From assembly GCA_035638255.1 (NCBI GenBank), contig DASRAJ010000051.1, forward strand, positions 38,768 through 102,767: a stretch of DNA of 64,000 nt, written 5' to 3'. Every line of letters starts with the position of its first letter. The stretch's first letter is position 1. This DNA is from DASRAJ01 sp035638255 (GTDB lineage Bacteria > Bacteroidota > Bacteroidia > Chitinophagales > UBA10324). The notes under the pieces are model-generated. The model was not told the origin of the DNA and made no database searches. It saw only the letters and a program-made list of their open reading frames with translations. Below, piece by piece: positions 54,480 to 63,663 of this stretch. The position numbers and the translations under genes were made by a program.

Positions 54480-54833
54480 ATGACAGAGCAGGAAATCATA
54501 TTAGAGCGCGAAAAAAAATGGCTTGAGTTGCGTGGCAAGCTGAAAGATCAATTCGGCAAGGCTCCTGACATCAATGCCATTCTCATGCTCATCGGTATTC
54601 GTGAACTCGGAAAAATTCAAACCAAATTTTCGAAAGAGGAAAAACAGGACCTCATGCACATCGCCACGTGCAGTGTTCTCTCACGCTCCGGTTATTATGA
54701 TCTGAAAGGAACAGATGAAGACGGCTGGCCTCATTGGGAAGCGAAGAAAAAATTGCCGGTGATGAACCTCGAAGAACAGGAAGATTTTTTGAGAGATCAT
54801 ATTCTCCGGTATTTTGAAGAGATGGAATATTGA
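54480..54833 (+). CDS. Small conserved-looking cytoplasmic protein, unknown function
   Basis: A 117-residue protein from the ATG at 54480; a GTG four codons upstream lies in the palindromic repeat. Highly charged and mostly helical: EREKKWLELRGKLKDQFGK, DINAILMLIGIRELGKIQ, then SKEEKQDLMHIATCSVL and a C-terminal HILRYFEEMEY. The I-x-x-x-L-IGIRELG core is distinctive, but I cannot name the family. No signal peptide or membrane segment. Confidence 0.65.
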   Translation: MTEQEIILEREKKWLELRGKLKDQFGKAPDINAILMLIGIRELGKIQTKFSKEEKQDLMHIATCSVLSRSGYYDLKGTDEDGWPHWEAKKKLPVMNLEEQEDFLRDHILRYFEEMEY

Positions 54834-54918
54834 TTCTTAAAAATGAAAATGTTTAATTTAGAAGACAGTAACAGCCCTCTTTGAGCATAATAATCTTCTG
54901 CAAACTTTAGTAGGTCCC

Positions 54919-57900
54919 ATGCATTTCCGCGTAATTAACCTGTTGAGATTATTTCTTTTAAAGGAACTGCTTACTGCATTTCTTCTTTTATCTGTCTGCA
55001 TTTGTCACTCACAAACCAATTCATTTCGCTTTGAACATTATGATATAAATGACGGGTTATCCAATCAAGGTGTTACTACTATATTTCAGGATTACCGTCG
55101 CTTTTTATGGGTTGGATCTCCTGATGGATTGTATCGGTTCGATGGCAGGCAATTCACAAACGTTTACCTCTACGACTCCTCCAAAAATAATTTTTACCTC
55201 AATTATGTTTATAAAATCCGTGAAGATGTTGATCATAATTTATTAGTGCAAACCCATCTCTCCGGTATTTTGGTTTTCAATCCAGGGAATAAAAGCTATC
55301 ATGAGGGAATAGGAAATCAACTTGCTACATTGGGAAATACGATAAATGACTTTCTTGTGGATCATCATAAAAATATTTGGGTGATGGGACCGGCTGCAGT
55401 TATTCAATTTGATCCTCACTTTAAATTCATTCGAAAATGGTCAACCCAATTATTTAACAGACTTGGACCTCATCTTAACTGGATCAGCGGGGGTTTTGCG
55501 TTGGAAGATCACGCAGGGAATATTTGGGCGGCATGGAATGGACAACTAAATGAAATAGAACCTAAAAGTGGAGTCGTTTATAATGCGCTGAATAACCCGG
55601 CTCACCTAAAAATATTTGATGTTATGGATAGGAACTTGCAGGAAGATAGCTCAGGAAATTTTTGGGCAGTCGGTAAAAACGATACAATTTTTCACTACGA
55701 CATTGCTAAAAATGACTTAACATCGTTTGTGGCTGACAGCAACATGCATTTAGGTGGCAGTTCCATAATTTGTAGAAATAACAAAATCTGGTTAGGTTCT
55801 ACAGCGAATGAATTTTATTTATTTGATATAGCCAAAGCAAATTTTTTTTTAGCGACAAAGAAAGTTTCCGAAGATATTCCTCCGGGCTCGGAATTGGGTG
55901 GGGGGATGATTGAAGACCTTACCGGAAACATTTGGTGTGGCTCGCCGCATGGCCTGTTTAAAATTATAATTGTAGAACTTCCGTTTCATAACTATGATAA
56001 TTTCGGTTATGAAGAGACGTCAATTCCTCGTAACAGAACCGGAATAAGTGACATCATCCTGCACGATTCGAGCGTTCTTATTTCATCTACCAATGGTTTC
56101 TACATAATGAGTACTCAAAATAATTTTCAAAAACCAACTCGTTTTATTTACCCCGGGGTTGCTCCCAGAAAATTTTTCTGGACGAGTATTGCTTTAGACG
56201 ATCTCCATGTATTTGCAGCAGGAAGTAACGTAGATGGTGGGGCAAGCGTGGGACTTTATACCATTGATCTCAAGAGCCCTGATCATGTTCCTAAAAAATT
56301 TATGCTTCTTCATCCCTCCATCCTGGATACAATTACCGTGGTTTCCTTTTTTGAAGATCATTTGCACCAAATTTGGATGGCAATGCAGGGAAAGTTTGGA
56401 GTGTTTCGATGGAACCGTACCACAAATACATTCACGCACTTTAGTATGAATGACACAGGGGCGCATTATTTTCCACTGAGGCATTTTTCTAATGCTGCTG
56501 AAGATAATAATGGTCACTTATGGATGGGTTATGATAAAAGTGGAATTGCTTGCTTCGATTTTAAATCAGAGCGATTCATCCATCTTCCTGTTCCTTATGC
56601 GAATGAAATTGAGAAGGACTATATCACTGCATTGTTCGGTGATCATCATGGAAATATTTGGCTCGGCACATCCGCGGGCTTGATTAAATGCTCTCTTGAT
56701 TCAAACAATCATCGTCGCTACACGCGAGACGATGGAATGGCATCAAACCAGGTTTATTGTATAACTCGCGATAATAAGGGAATAATTTGGATGGGTACTG
56801 ATGCTGGCATTACGAGTTTCAATATCACAACAAATCAATTCAGTAATTACACCAGGAAAGATGGCTTGCCCGATCAAATTATGTATAAAGCCATTTTCGA
56901 TTCGCTTCATAACAGACTATATTTTAGTTCCAATTATGCGATCATTTGGTTCGACCCTGACAGCGTTCGAAAAACATTCTTGCCTCTATACCCATGGGTT
57001 ACCTCATTTAAAGTACTCGGCAATTCAATAAGCTGGAATGATGACAGTACTACGAATTTAACAGCCAGTCAAAATTCTTTTTCATTCGATTTCAGCGCAC
57101 CCAACATGATCAACGCGCAAGACAATCAATATGAGTATATGCTTGAAGGATTCGATAGAAATTGGGTGAATGCAGGAAACAGGAACTTTATAAACTATAC
57201 AAGCTTACCGGGCGGCAATTATTCTTTTGATATAAAAGCATCTACCGACGGACATCACTGGACCGAAATGAAGAAACCGCTTCATATTCACATCGCAACA
57301 CTTTTCTATAAAACTATCTGGTTCCGGCTTTCGGTTATGCTTATCTTTTTATTGATCATTTCAGCAATTATTTATATCTCATACCGCATTCGCCTTCAGC
57401 GCATTCTATTTTCACAAACAATAAGAAATAAAATCGCCGGTGATCTGCATGATGAGATTGGGAGTACGCTTAGCAGCATTGCTATTTACAGTGAACTTGC
57501 GAATGAAGAAGTGAAAGAGAAATCTGAGAAAGCTTCTTCACTTCTTGGAAGCATCAATGAGAACGCCCGCACCACGGTCGAATCCATGAGTGATATAGTT
57601 TGGGCAATCAATCCAAAGAATGACCGCTTTGAAAATATTCTTCAACGCATGCGCACGTTTGCATCAGGAATTCTTGAAGCAAGAAATATTGACCTCAGGT
57701 TTGAAGCGCCCTCCTCTTTATATGAATTGAAATTGCCAATGGAAAATAGAAAAAACCTTTATCTTATTTTTAAAGAAGCCGTCAATAACGTTGCAAAATA
57801 TTCCGGATGTAAGAATTGCACCATCAGGTTGAGGCAAGAAGGAAAAATGCTGAACATGGAAATAGCAGATGACGGGCATGGTTTTGATATGAATGATTAT

Positions 57901-58023
57901 CCTGCAGGCAATGGATTGTTGAATATGAAAAAACGTGGCGAAGAAATGAATGGGAAATTCAGAATTCAATCTGCAATTGGGAAAGGGACAACTATTAATC
58001 TTTCTTTCCCCGCTACATGGTAA
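54919..58023 (+). CDS. Reg_prop sensor histidine kinase, paralogue 1
   Basis: A 1034-residue membrane kinase: signal peptide or anchor (about 8-32), about twelve Reg_prop beta-propeller repeats forming two propellers (IWLGTSAGLI, IWMGTDAGITSFN and similar), a Y_Y_Y domain (about 695-790), one membrane helix (about 800-822) and a HisKA_3/HATPase kinase domain with phospho-acceptor His844 (GDLHDEIGST). It pairs by position with the NarL-type regulator encoded at 61280. The C-terminal ~200 residues are nearly identical to those of the next gene, unlike the sensor part. Confidence 0.93.
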   Translation: MHFRVINLLRLFLLKELLTAFLLLSVCICHSQTNSFRFEHYDINDGLSNQGVTTIFQDYRRFLWVGSPDGLYRFDGRQFTNVYLYDSSKNNFYLNYVYKIREDVDHNLLVQTHLSGILVFNPGNKSYHEGIGNQLATLGNTINDFLVDHHKNIWVMGPAAVIQFDPHFKFIRKWSTQLFNRLGPHLNWISGGFALEDHAGNIWAAWNGQLNEIEPKSGVVYNALNNPAHLKIFDVMDRNLQEDSSGNFWAVGKNDTIFHYDIAKNDLTSFVADSNMHLGGSSIICRNNKIWLGSTANEFYLFDIAKANFFLATKKVSEDIPPGSELGGGMIEDLTGNIWCGSPHGLFKIIIVELPFHNYDNFGYEETSIPRNRTGISDIILHDSSVLISSTNGFYIMSTQNNFQKPTRFIYPGVAPRKFFWTSIALDDLHVFAAGSNVDGGASVGLYTIDLKSPDHVPKKFMLLHPSILDTITVVSFFEDHLHQIWMAMQGKFGVFRWNRTTNTFTHFSMNDTGAHYFPLRHFSNAAEDNNGHLWMGYDKSGIACFDFKSERFIHLPVPYANEIEKDYITALFGDHHGNIWLGTSAGLIKCSLDSNNHRRYTRDDGMASNQVYCITRDNKGIIWMGTDAGITSFNITTNQFSNYTRKDGLPDQIMYKAIFDSLHNRLYFSSNYAIIWFDPDSVRKTFLPLYPWVTSFKVLGNSISWNDDSTTNLTASQNSFSFDFSAPNMINAQDNQYEYMLEGFDRNWVNAGNRNFINYTSLPGGNYSFDIKASTDGHHWTEMKKPLHIHIATLFYKTIWFRLSVMLIFLLIISAIIYISYRIRLQRILFSQTIRNKIAGDLHDEIGSTLSSIAIYSELANEEVKEKSEKASSLLGSINENARTTVESMSDIVWAINPKNDRFENILQRMRTFASGILEARNIDLRFEAPSSLYELKLPMENRKNLYLIFKEAVNNVAKYSGCKNCTIRLRQEGKMLNMEIADDGHGFDMNDYPAGNGLLNMKKRGEEMNGKFRIQSAIGKGTTINLSFPATW

Positions 58024-58059
58024 TGCACTTGACACGAAAAAAATTTTGATTATCTTTTG
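58023..58059 (+). promoter_or_regulatory. Promoter of the second Reg_prop kinase with shared ATGCACTTGA block
   Basis: ATGCACTTGACA (58023-58034) supplies the -33 TTG; after N19 follows TATCTTTT (58051), one mismatch from TAnnTTTG. 19 nt before the start codon at 58079. The same ATGCACTTGA block occurs at 61216 and 62048. Confidence 0.5.
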
Positions 58060-58078
58060 CTTTTGTAAACTATTCCGG

Positions 58079-61000
58079 ATGCTTAACTTTAAAATCTATT
58101 TATTCGATTTATTAAAGTTTTTGCTACTGACTATACTCTTTTCTCCAGCGTACGGACAACTTAAAAAAATTGAGGTTCCCTTACAGTTCGGTCATATAGG
58201 TTTCAAGGAGGGACTTTCTGAGAATTGGATAAGTTGCATGCTTTGCGATGATCAGGGCTTAATGTGGTTCGGAACAGGAGATGGATTGTTTCAATATAAC
58301 GGCACTTCGGTAATTCCATTTTCTCATAATCCGAAAGATTCATGTTCAATTGCTCCCAGTCAGGTAAATGCACTTTTACAGGATGATGACGGGCTAATTT
58401 ATATTGCACTTCAAGAGGGCGGATTGGATGTATTCGATAAAAAGACGGGTAAATTTATTCATTACACTTACAAAGAATCCGATTCCACTTCTATAGGCAG
58501 CAAACAAGTCTATTGTCTTTCAAAAGGTGATCACGATCACATTTGGGTGGGAACGATCGGAGGATGGTTTGATTCATTTGATAAGAGAACAAAAAAATTT
58601 ACACGATATAGATCGCCTGCGAACGATTCGACCTTGAAATTTTTGCAAAACACTCTGGACATTCATTACGAGCAGCCATTTGTTTGGCTGGCAGCTCCCG
58701 GCAGCGGGTTGACACGTTTTGATCCGGAAAAAAAATCTTTTACTGCTTATCGTCATAGTGATGATCCGAATTCAATTTTGAACAATGGCACCATTTGGAT
58801 CAGCAAGAGCAGCAACGGAAATTTATGGCTGTCGTCTGCTTTTGGGGGTGGCATAGAAATATTTGACAAAAAAACTGAAATCTTTAGGCGACCTGATTTT
58901 CCTAAATATAAAAATTCACTCACTGTTGATCAAAGCTATCCCATAACTTTTGAAGATTCAAAGGGAAGAATCTGGATTGGTACAACGGATTCGGGTTTGA
59001 TTCTGCTCAACGAAAAGGAAGGGTCCTATGCTCAATTTCTAAATGATGCTAATAGTCCGAATTCCATCTGCGAAAATTCCGTGAGATGTATGACAGAAGA
59101 CCGAAACGGAAACATCTGGTTTGGAACCTATGCCCGCGGTGTAAATATTTTGTACAATCGAAAAAATCCGATCGCATTGTACCAATCCTTTACCAAGGAT
59201 AACAACCCATCCCGCGTAAACAAAATAATCTTTATCCGTCAAGCACCGGACGGGAAAATCTGGATTGCTACTGATGATGGATTAAAATCATTCGATCTTA
59301 ATTCAGGAAAATTTAATTCAGAAGAAAAGATCAACCAATTACTTGAATCCGTCAGGTGCTTCGATATTAGCTCCGTTGCTTTTGATCAGGATGGAAGCAT
59401 GTGGATCGGCAGCTTTCAGAGCGGGTTGAATTTCATTGATCTGAAGAAGATGAAGATTACTAGCTACAATCACGAGGTCAGTGATTCTCCAACCATTGGT
59501 GATTTAAGAATCAGCACCGTATTGGTAGATCGCGACGGGTTAGTATGGATTGGAACGCAAGGGGCTGGCGTAAACGTAATTGATAAGAAAATGGGGAAGA
59601 TCATTCACTATAAAATGAAATTAGACAATTCACTTACCCTCAGCAGTAATAACATCTTCAACCTTTTTGAAGATCACAAGGGAATCATTGGGATTGCAAC
59701 CTGGGATCGGGGATTGAATTCTTTTGATAAGAAAACAAATAATTTCACCCGTTATAACGAGAATGCTTCATATAAGAATCCGACGATTAACAATCCCATC
59801 GTTCCGGTCTTTGAAGATTCTAAAAATCATCTGTGGATTGGTACCGCGGGAGCAGGTTTGTATTTGCTTGACCTTGAAAAAAAAGAATTTCAGAATTACT
59901 CTGTGGCCGATGGTTTACCAAGTAATGCAATAAGAGGAATTCTCGAAGATGACAGAGGCTTTCTATGGATTTCCACAGAAAGAGGATTATGTCGGTTTGC
60001 GCCACCAGGCACAGAGAGCGATGTGGCTTTAAGATTTTATGATCTCAATGATGGGATCCAAGGCTACATATTTTGGGATAGATCACAATGCAAAACAAAA
60101 GACGGGCGACTACTATTCGGCGGATCAGGTGGATTGAACGTTATTTCACCAAACATTCTTCAGGCCGATTCGGCGCTTCCGGGAATTGTGTTTGCTGATT
60201 TCAAATTATTCGGAAGACATCTGCAGATGGATACGACAATTGGTTACAAAAAAATTATCCGTCTTAATTACAAACAGAATTTTTTCACGATTGAATTTTC
60301 TTCTATGAACCTAACCGCGTCGGGTGAAAATTTTTATGGCTATCAAATTCAGGGACTGAGTGATAGTATAATTTCATTGGAGAAAAGTAAATCCATTAGC
60401 TTCACTAATGTCAATCCCGGCACTTATACATTTAAAGTGTGGTATTTGAACAGTGCGAGCGTTTGGAACAAAAACTATTCTTACCTCACCCTAATTATCT
60501 CTCCCCCATTTTGGAGAACCTTGTGGTTTTATATCCTTTGCGCTCTGCTGTTTGCAGGAATCGCTTATAGCATCTATAATTATCGCCTTAAGCAAATTCT
60601 AAAATTACAGAATATCAGGAACAAAATTGCCGGTGATCTCCATGACGATATCGGGAGCACCCTGAGCAGCATTGCCATTTATAGCGAACTTGTGAATGAA
60701 GAAATGAAAGAGAAATCTGAGAAAGCGTCTTCGCTTCTCGAAACCATCAGCGAGAATGCCCGAACAACGGTCGAATCCATGAGTGATATAGTTTGGGCTA
60801 TCAATCCCAAAAACGATCGGTTTGAAAATATCCTGATACGGATGCGCACATTCGCATCCGGAATTCTCGAAGCAAAAAATATTGATCTCAGGTTTGAAGC
60901 ATCTTCCTCATTGTCCGAATTGAAATTGCAAATGGAAGAGAGAAAAAACCTTTATCTGATTTTGAAAGAAGCCGTCAATAACGTTGCAAAATATTCCGGA

Positions 61001-61213
61001 TGTGAGAATTGCACCATCAGGTTGTGGCAGGAAGGAAAAATGCTGAACATGGAAATAGCAGATGACGGGCTGGGTTTTGATATAAATAATTATTCTGCGG
61101 GGAATGGTTTGCTGAATATGAAAAAACGCGGGAAAGAAATGAACGGGCAATTCAGCTTTCAATCTGCAAAAGGAACAGGAACAACTATTCATCTCTCCTT
61201 TCCCGCTACATGA
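58079..61213 (+). CDS. Reg_prop sensor histidine kinase, paralogue 2
   Basis: A 1044-residue paralogue of the preceding kinase, from the ATG at 58079 (MLNFKIYLFDLLKFLLLTI); the frame is open for 43 codons into the previous gene. Signal peptide, about fourteen Reg_prop propeller repeats (IWIGTTDSGLILLNEK, LWIGTAGAGLYLLD), a Y_Y_Y domain, a membrane helix and a HisKA_3/HATPase domain with His855 (GDLHDDIGST). The kinase part matches paralogue 1 closely while the sensor part is diverged, so the two probably sense different ligands and feed the same regulator. Confidence 0.93.
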   Translation: MLNFKIYLFDLLKFLLLTILFSPAYGQLKKIEVPLQFGHIGFKEGLSENWISCMLCDDQGLMWFGTGDGLFQYNGTSVIPFSHNPKDSCSIAPSQVNALLQDDDGLIYIALQEGGLDVFDKKTGKFIHYTYKESDSTSIGSKQVYCLSKGDHDHIWVGTIGGWFDSFDKRTKKFTRYRSPANDSTLKFLQNTLDIHYEQPFVWLAAPGSGLTRFDPEKKSFTAYRHSDDPNSILNNGTIWISKSSNGNLWLSSAFGGGIEIFDKKTEIFRRPDFPKYKNSLTVDQSYPITFEDSKGRIWIGTTDSGLILLNEKEGSYAQFLNDANSPNSICENSVRCMTEDRNGNIWFGTYARGVNILYNRKNPIALYQSFTKDNNPSRVNKIIFIRQAPDGKIWIATDDGLKSFDLNSGKFNSEEKINQLLESVRCFDISSVAFDQDGSMWIGSFQSGLNFIDLKKMKITSYNHEVSDSPTIGDLRISTVLVDRDGLVWIGTQGAGVNVIDKKMGKIIHYKMKLDNSLTLSSNNIFNLFEDHKGIIGIATWDRGLNSFDKKTNNFTRYNENASYKNPTINNPIVPVFEDSKNHLWIGTAGAGLYLLDLEKKEFQNYSVADGLPSNAIRGILEDDRGFLWISTERGLCRFAPPGTESDVALRFYDLNDGIQGYIFWDRSQCKTKDGRLLFGGSGGLNVISPNILQADSALPGIVFADFKLFGRHLQMDTTIGYKKIIRLNYKQNFFTIEFSSMNLTASGENFYGYQIQGLSDSIISLEKSKSISFTNVNPGTYTFKVWYLNSASVWNKNYSYLTLIISPPFWRTLWFYILCALLFAGIAYSIYNYRLKQILKLQNIRNKIAGDLHDDIGSTLSSIAIYSELVNEEMKEKSEKASSLLETISENARTTVESMSDIVWAINPKNDRFENILIRMRTFASGILEAKNIDLRFEASSSLSELKLQMEERKNLYLILKEAVNNVAKYSGCENCTIRLWQEGKMLNMEIADDGLGFDINNYSAGNGLLNMKKRGKEMNGQFSFQSAKGTGTTIHLSFPAT

Positions 61214-61215
61214 TC

Positions 61216-61252
61216 ATGCACTTGACATAACCAAATCATCACAAGAACTTTG
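61216..61252 (+). promoter_or_regulatory. Promoter of the NarL-type regulator with shared ATGCACTTGA block
   Basis: ATGCACTTGACA (61216-61227) supplies the -33 TTG; after N20 follows GAACTTTG (61245-61252), one mismatch from TAnnTTTG. 27 nt before the start at 61280. Confidence 0.45.
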
Positions 61253-61279
61253 CTGACTGAAAGTTAAATCGGGACCTGA

Positions 61280-61930
61280 ATGGAACAAACCACCACTATT
61301 AAAGTATCCATCTTTGAAGACAACAAATCCCTGCGAAATGGCTTGTCGCAACTCATTGAGCGAACTCCCGGGTTTGAATTGTACGGCGCATATCCTGATT
61401 GCAACAACCTTGTTAAAGAACTTAACCTCGCCACTCCTGATGTAGTGTTGATGGACATCCACATGCCCGGCATCAACGGCATTGAAGGAGTCGGAATGAT
61501 CCGGCATCATTTTCCCGCGGTAAAAATTTTGATGCAAACTATTTTTGAAGAAGATGATAAGGTCTTTCAATCAATATGTGCAGGCGCGTCAGGATATTTA
61601 CTCAAGAATACTCCCGGAGCAAAATTGATTGAAGCCATCCATGAAGTGATTGCAGGTGGAGCGCCCATGACACCGGTGATCGCGAGCAAGGTGCTGAATA
61701 TGTTTCAAAAAAATTCAGCTCCTAAATCAGGCGAGGTCTTCATGCTGAATGACAAAGAAAAGCAGGTACTCTCACTGCTCACCCAGGGCCTCAGCTATAA
61801 AATGATTGCTGCAGAAATGAATATTACTATTGACGGGGTTCGCTTTTATATCCGCAAGATTTATGAGGAGCTTCATGTGCACTCAATGACTGAAGCAGTT
61901 TCAAAGGCGCTAAAGCACAAACTCGTGTAG
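61280..61930 (+). CDS. NarL/FixJ-type response regulator
   Basis: A 216-residue regulator with a receiver domain (phospho-acceptor Asp59 in VVLMDIHMPG, acidic pair Glu13-Asp14) and a C-terminal LuxR-type helix-turn-helix (about 150-214; LNDKEKQVLSLLTQGLSYKM, then ITIDGVRFYIRKIYEELHV). It follows the two HisKA_3 kinases, the kinase class that partners this regulator type. It may bind the ATGCACTTGA block found in its own and neighbouring promoters, which is inference. Confidence 0.93.
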   Translation: MEQTTTIKVSIFEDNKSLRNGLSQLIERTPGFELYGAYPDCNNLVKELNLATPDVVLMDIHMPGINGIEGVGMIRHHFPAVKILMQTIFEEDDKVFQSICAGASGYLLKNTPGAKLIEAIHEVIAGGAPMTPVIASKVLNMFQKNSAPKSGEVFMLNDKEKQVLSLLTQGLSYKMIAAEMNITIDGVRFYIRKIYEELHVHSMTEAVSKALKHKLV

Positions 61931-61982
61931 ACCTGCAACGCACCAACTTATTGAAAGGTTATCTATCCTTCGTCGCCGAGTT

Positions 61983-62024
61983 TACAAGTCTTAAGTCCAC
62001 AAGTCTTACGTCCACAAGTCTTAT
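61983..62024 (-). repeat. 15-nt tandem repeat, copy 2 (inverted)
   Basis: On the minus strand ACTTGTGGACGTAAG is followed by ACTTGTGGACTTAAG and a partial unit; the same unit as at 5843-5880 in opposite orientation. Lies in the gap after the NarL-type regulator. Confidence 0.6.
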
Positions 62025-62047
62025 ATCTTAATCTCAACTACCACATC

Positions 62048-62084
62048 ATGCACTTGATGCAGCTATTGCATCAAGATACTTTTG
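62048..62084 (+). promoter_or_regulatory. Promoter with palindromic operator for the GIN-domain gene
   Basis: ATGCACTTGA (62048-62057) contains the -33 TTG; N20 later comes TACTTTTG (62077-62084), a perfect TAnnTTTG. A perfect 9-bp inverted repeat CTTGATGCA-GCTAT-TGCATCAAG (62053-62075) overlaps the -33 element and fills the spacer, an ideal place for a repressor or activator. Confidence 0.6.
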
Positions 62085-62117
62085 TTGCGTTGATTCAATT
62101 CACCCTAAATCAAAATC

Positions 62118-62666
62118 ATGAAAACTTTTTTCTCCACCGCATTCCTGCTCAGCATTCTCCAATTGTCGTTTGCAGGAAGCACTGATGCGATTACCTGCGA
62201 TTCAGTTGCGATTAAAGGATTTTATCACCTCATCGCTTCATCTTCAGTAAATGTAGTGCTCGTTAACAGCCGCACTCACTTTGCTTACATTGAAGGAACT
62301 TCTGGCGCCATTGCCTCTGTAAAGGTGAGACAAGAAGGTGCAACCATTTACATTTCCAGAACAGGATTGTTAGTGAAAGGGAGAGTATTGGTTTATCTGC
62401 CTGCCTTCCTATTGCGAAGCATTGAAGCAAATGATGGAGCTAAGGTATGCTCATACGATGCTGTTAAAGGTGATACACTCATTCTTATTGCTTCAGGTCA
62501 AAGCTCCATTAGGATCATGGCTGATGCGAATATTGTTCACAGTGTTTCAGACGGTAATGGTGAAGTTCAACTGTTCGAAACCTGCAACTACTCATTTGCT
62601 CAGACTGATGAAAATGGTGTCAGCTTCATTGAACTGAGAAAGAAAGGGTATAAAGAATCATTTTAG
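62118..62666 (+). CDS. GIN-domain (DUF2807-like) secreted protein
   Basis: A 182-residue protein with a signal peptide (MKTFFSTAFLLSILQLSFAG). The mature chain is a beta-helix-like head-GIN domain: FYHLIASSSVNVVLVNSRT, then LRSIEANDGAKVCSYD and LILIASGQSSIRI, with the regular alternation of short strands typical of DUF2807. Such proteins are common in Bacteroidota, often near LytTR or NarL-type regulators, with unknown function. Its promoter carries the block shared with the adjacent kinase and regulator genes. Confidence 0.8.
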   Translation: MKTFFSTAFLLSILQLSFAGSTDAITCDSVAIKGFYHLIASSSVNVVLVNSRTHFAYIEGTSGAIASVKVRQEGATIYISRTGLLVKGRVLVYLPAFLLRSIEANDGAKVCSYDAVKGDTLILIASGQSSIRIMADANIVHSVSDGNGEVQLFETCNYSFAQTDENGVSFIELRKKGYKESF

Positions 62667-62701
62667 AGCTTTCAGCATTTGCCTTTCTCTCTGAAAATTT
62701 G

Positions 62702-62711
62702 TTACATGTAA
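62702..62711. promoter_or_regulatory. Palindrome TTACATGTAA upstream of the DUF3455 gene
   Basis: Perfect 10-bp palindrome about 90 nt before the start at 62800. Its half-site ATGTAA recurs as a direct pair upstream of the gene at 63664. Confidence 0.3.
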
Positions 62712-62799
62712 ATCGAAAATTCAAAAGACATAAAAAAAATTTAAAGGAGTCCGCTGAAAATCCTCACCCAGAGTAAGCAAAAATCAAAATCAATTCACA

Positions 62800-63414
62800 A
62801 TGAAAAGCAGAAACATCAAAATCAAAACTATCAGCACAGCATTGCTGGTAGTGATTTTTGCGCTTGCAATTACAAGCTGCCAAAAATCGGATTACACTTC
62901 AATTGCTGCAGACAACGCTGCCGTTGAGGCCAAGATTAAGGCACCTGATGTACCGGCAATTATCGCAGTCCCTGCAGGAAACAAAGTACTATGGCGCGCC
63001 TTCGCAACCGGAACACAGATTTATAAGGTCACACAAAGCACAACCGATCCTACCGTGTACCTCTGGTCATTTGTTGCTCCATCAGCAACGCTGTATTCGA
63101 ATTCAGGACTCACCAACGCGATTGGTCTTCATTATATAGGTCCAACATGGTCTTGTACAACAGGTCCTGATGCAGGCAAATTTGTAATCGGAGTAAAGTT
63201 GCAAGGGATAACCCAGGATGTTACTGCTGTTCCCTGGCTGCTACTTCAGTCGGTACCTAATTCAGATCCGAATTACTTTACGCGGATCACTTACATTCAA
63301 CGTATAAACACTACCGGTGGATTAGCTCCTACAACCGGTGCCGATGCAGCGCATTTAGGAGAGCAAGTTGAGATACCTTATACCGCCACCTACTATTTCT
63401 ACGGTGCGAATTAA
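62800..63414 (+). CDS. DUF3455 domain lipoprotein
   Basis: A 204-residue protein. Lipoprotein signal ending at Cys27 (ALAITSC). The mature chain has the DUF3455 pattern: VPAGNKVLWRAFATGTQIYK, WSFVAPSATLYS, HYIGPTWSC, then LLQSVPNSDPNYFTRITYIQ and a GAN C-terminus. DUF3455 proteins are small extracytoplasmic proteins of unknown function found in bacteria and fungi. Followed by a strong terminator, so the transcript ends here. Confidence 0.85.
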   Translation: MKSRNIKIKTISTALLVVIFALAITSCQKSDYTSIAADNAAVEAKIKAPDVPAIIAVPAGNKVLWRAFATGTQIYKVTQSTTDPTVYLWSFVAPSATLYSNSGLTNAIGLHYIGPTWSCTTGPDAGKFVIGVKLQGITQDVTAVPWLLLQSVPNSDPNYFTRITYIQRINTTGGLAPTTGADAAHLGEQVEIPYTATYYFYGAN

Positions 63415-63427
63415 TGTTGATCATTCA

Positions 63428-63465
63428 AAAACGTAGCTGTCTTCTTTGCAGGGCAGCTACGTTTT
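63428..63465 (+). terminator. Rho-independent terminator
   Basis: The 12-bp perfect stem AAAACGTAGCTG/CAGCTACGTTTT with a 14-nt loop is followed by GTTTATTCTTTTT, 13 nt after the DUF3455 stop codon. Confidence 0.85.
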
Positions 63466-63545
63466 GTTTATTCTTTTTGATGAGTGCCATAGGTCAAATA
63501 CTTTAAAAATTGCATTACTACAGACGCAAGCTAAACGTGTGAATC

Positions 63546-63574
63546 ATGTAACATTTTACCGGAATTATGTAACA
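63546..63574. promoter_or_regulatory. Direct repeat ATGTAACA x2
   Basis: ATGTAACA at 63546-63553 and 63567-63574, 21 bp apart (two helical turns), about 90 nt upstream of the start at 63664. Possible binding sites; the half-site is shared with the palindrome at 62702. Confidence 0.3.
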
Positions 63575-63663
63575 CTATTGATTTAAAATATTCTTTATTG
63601 CATCGGATTAATTGGTTAAAAAATATTTAGAAAAGTATAACACAATAATTTTAAGATTCTAAA

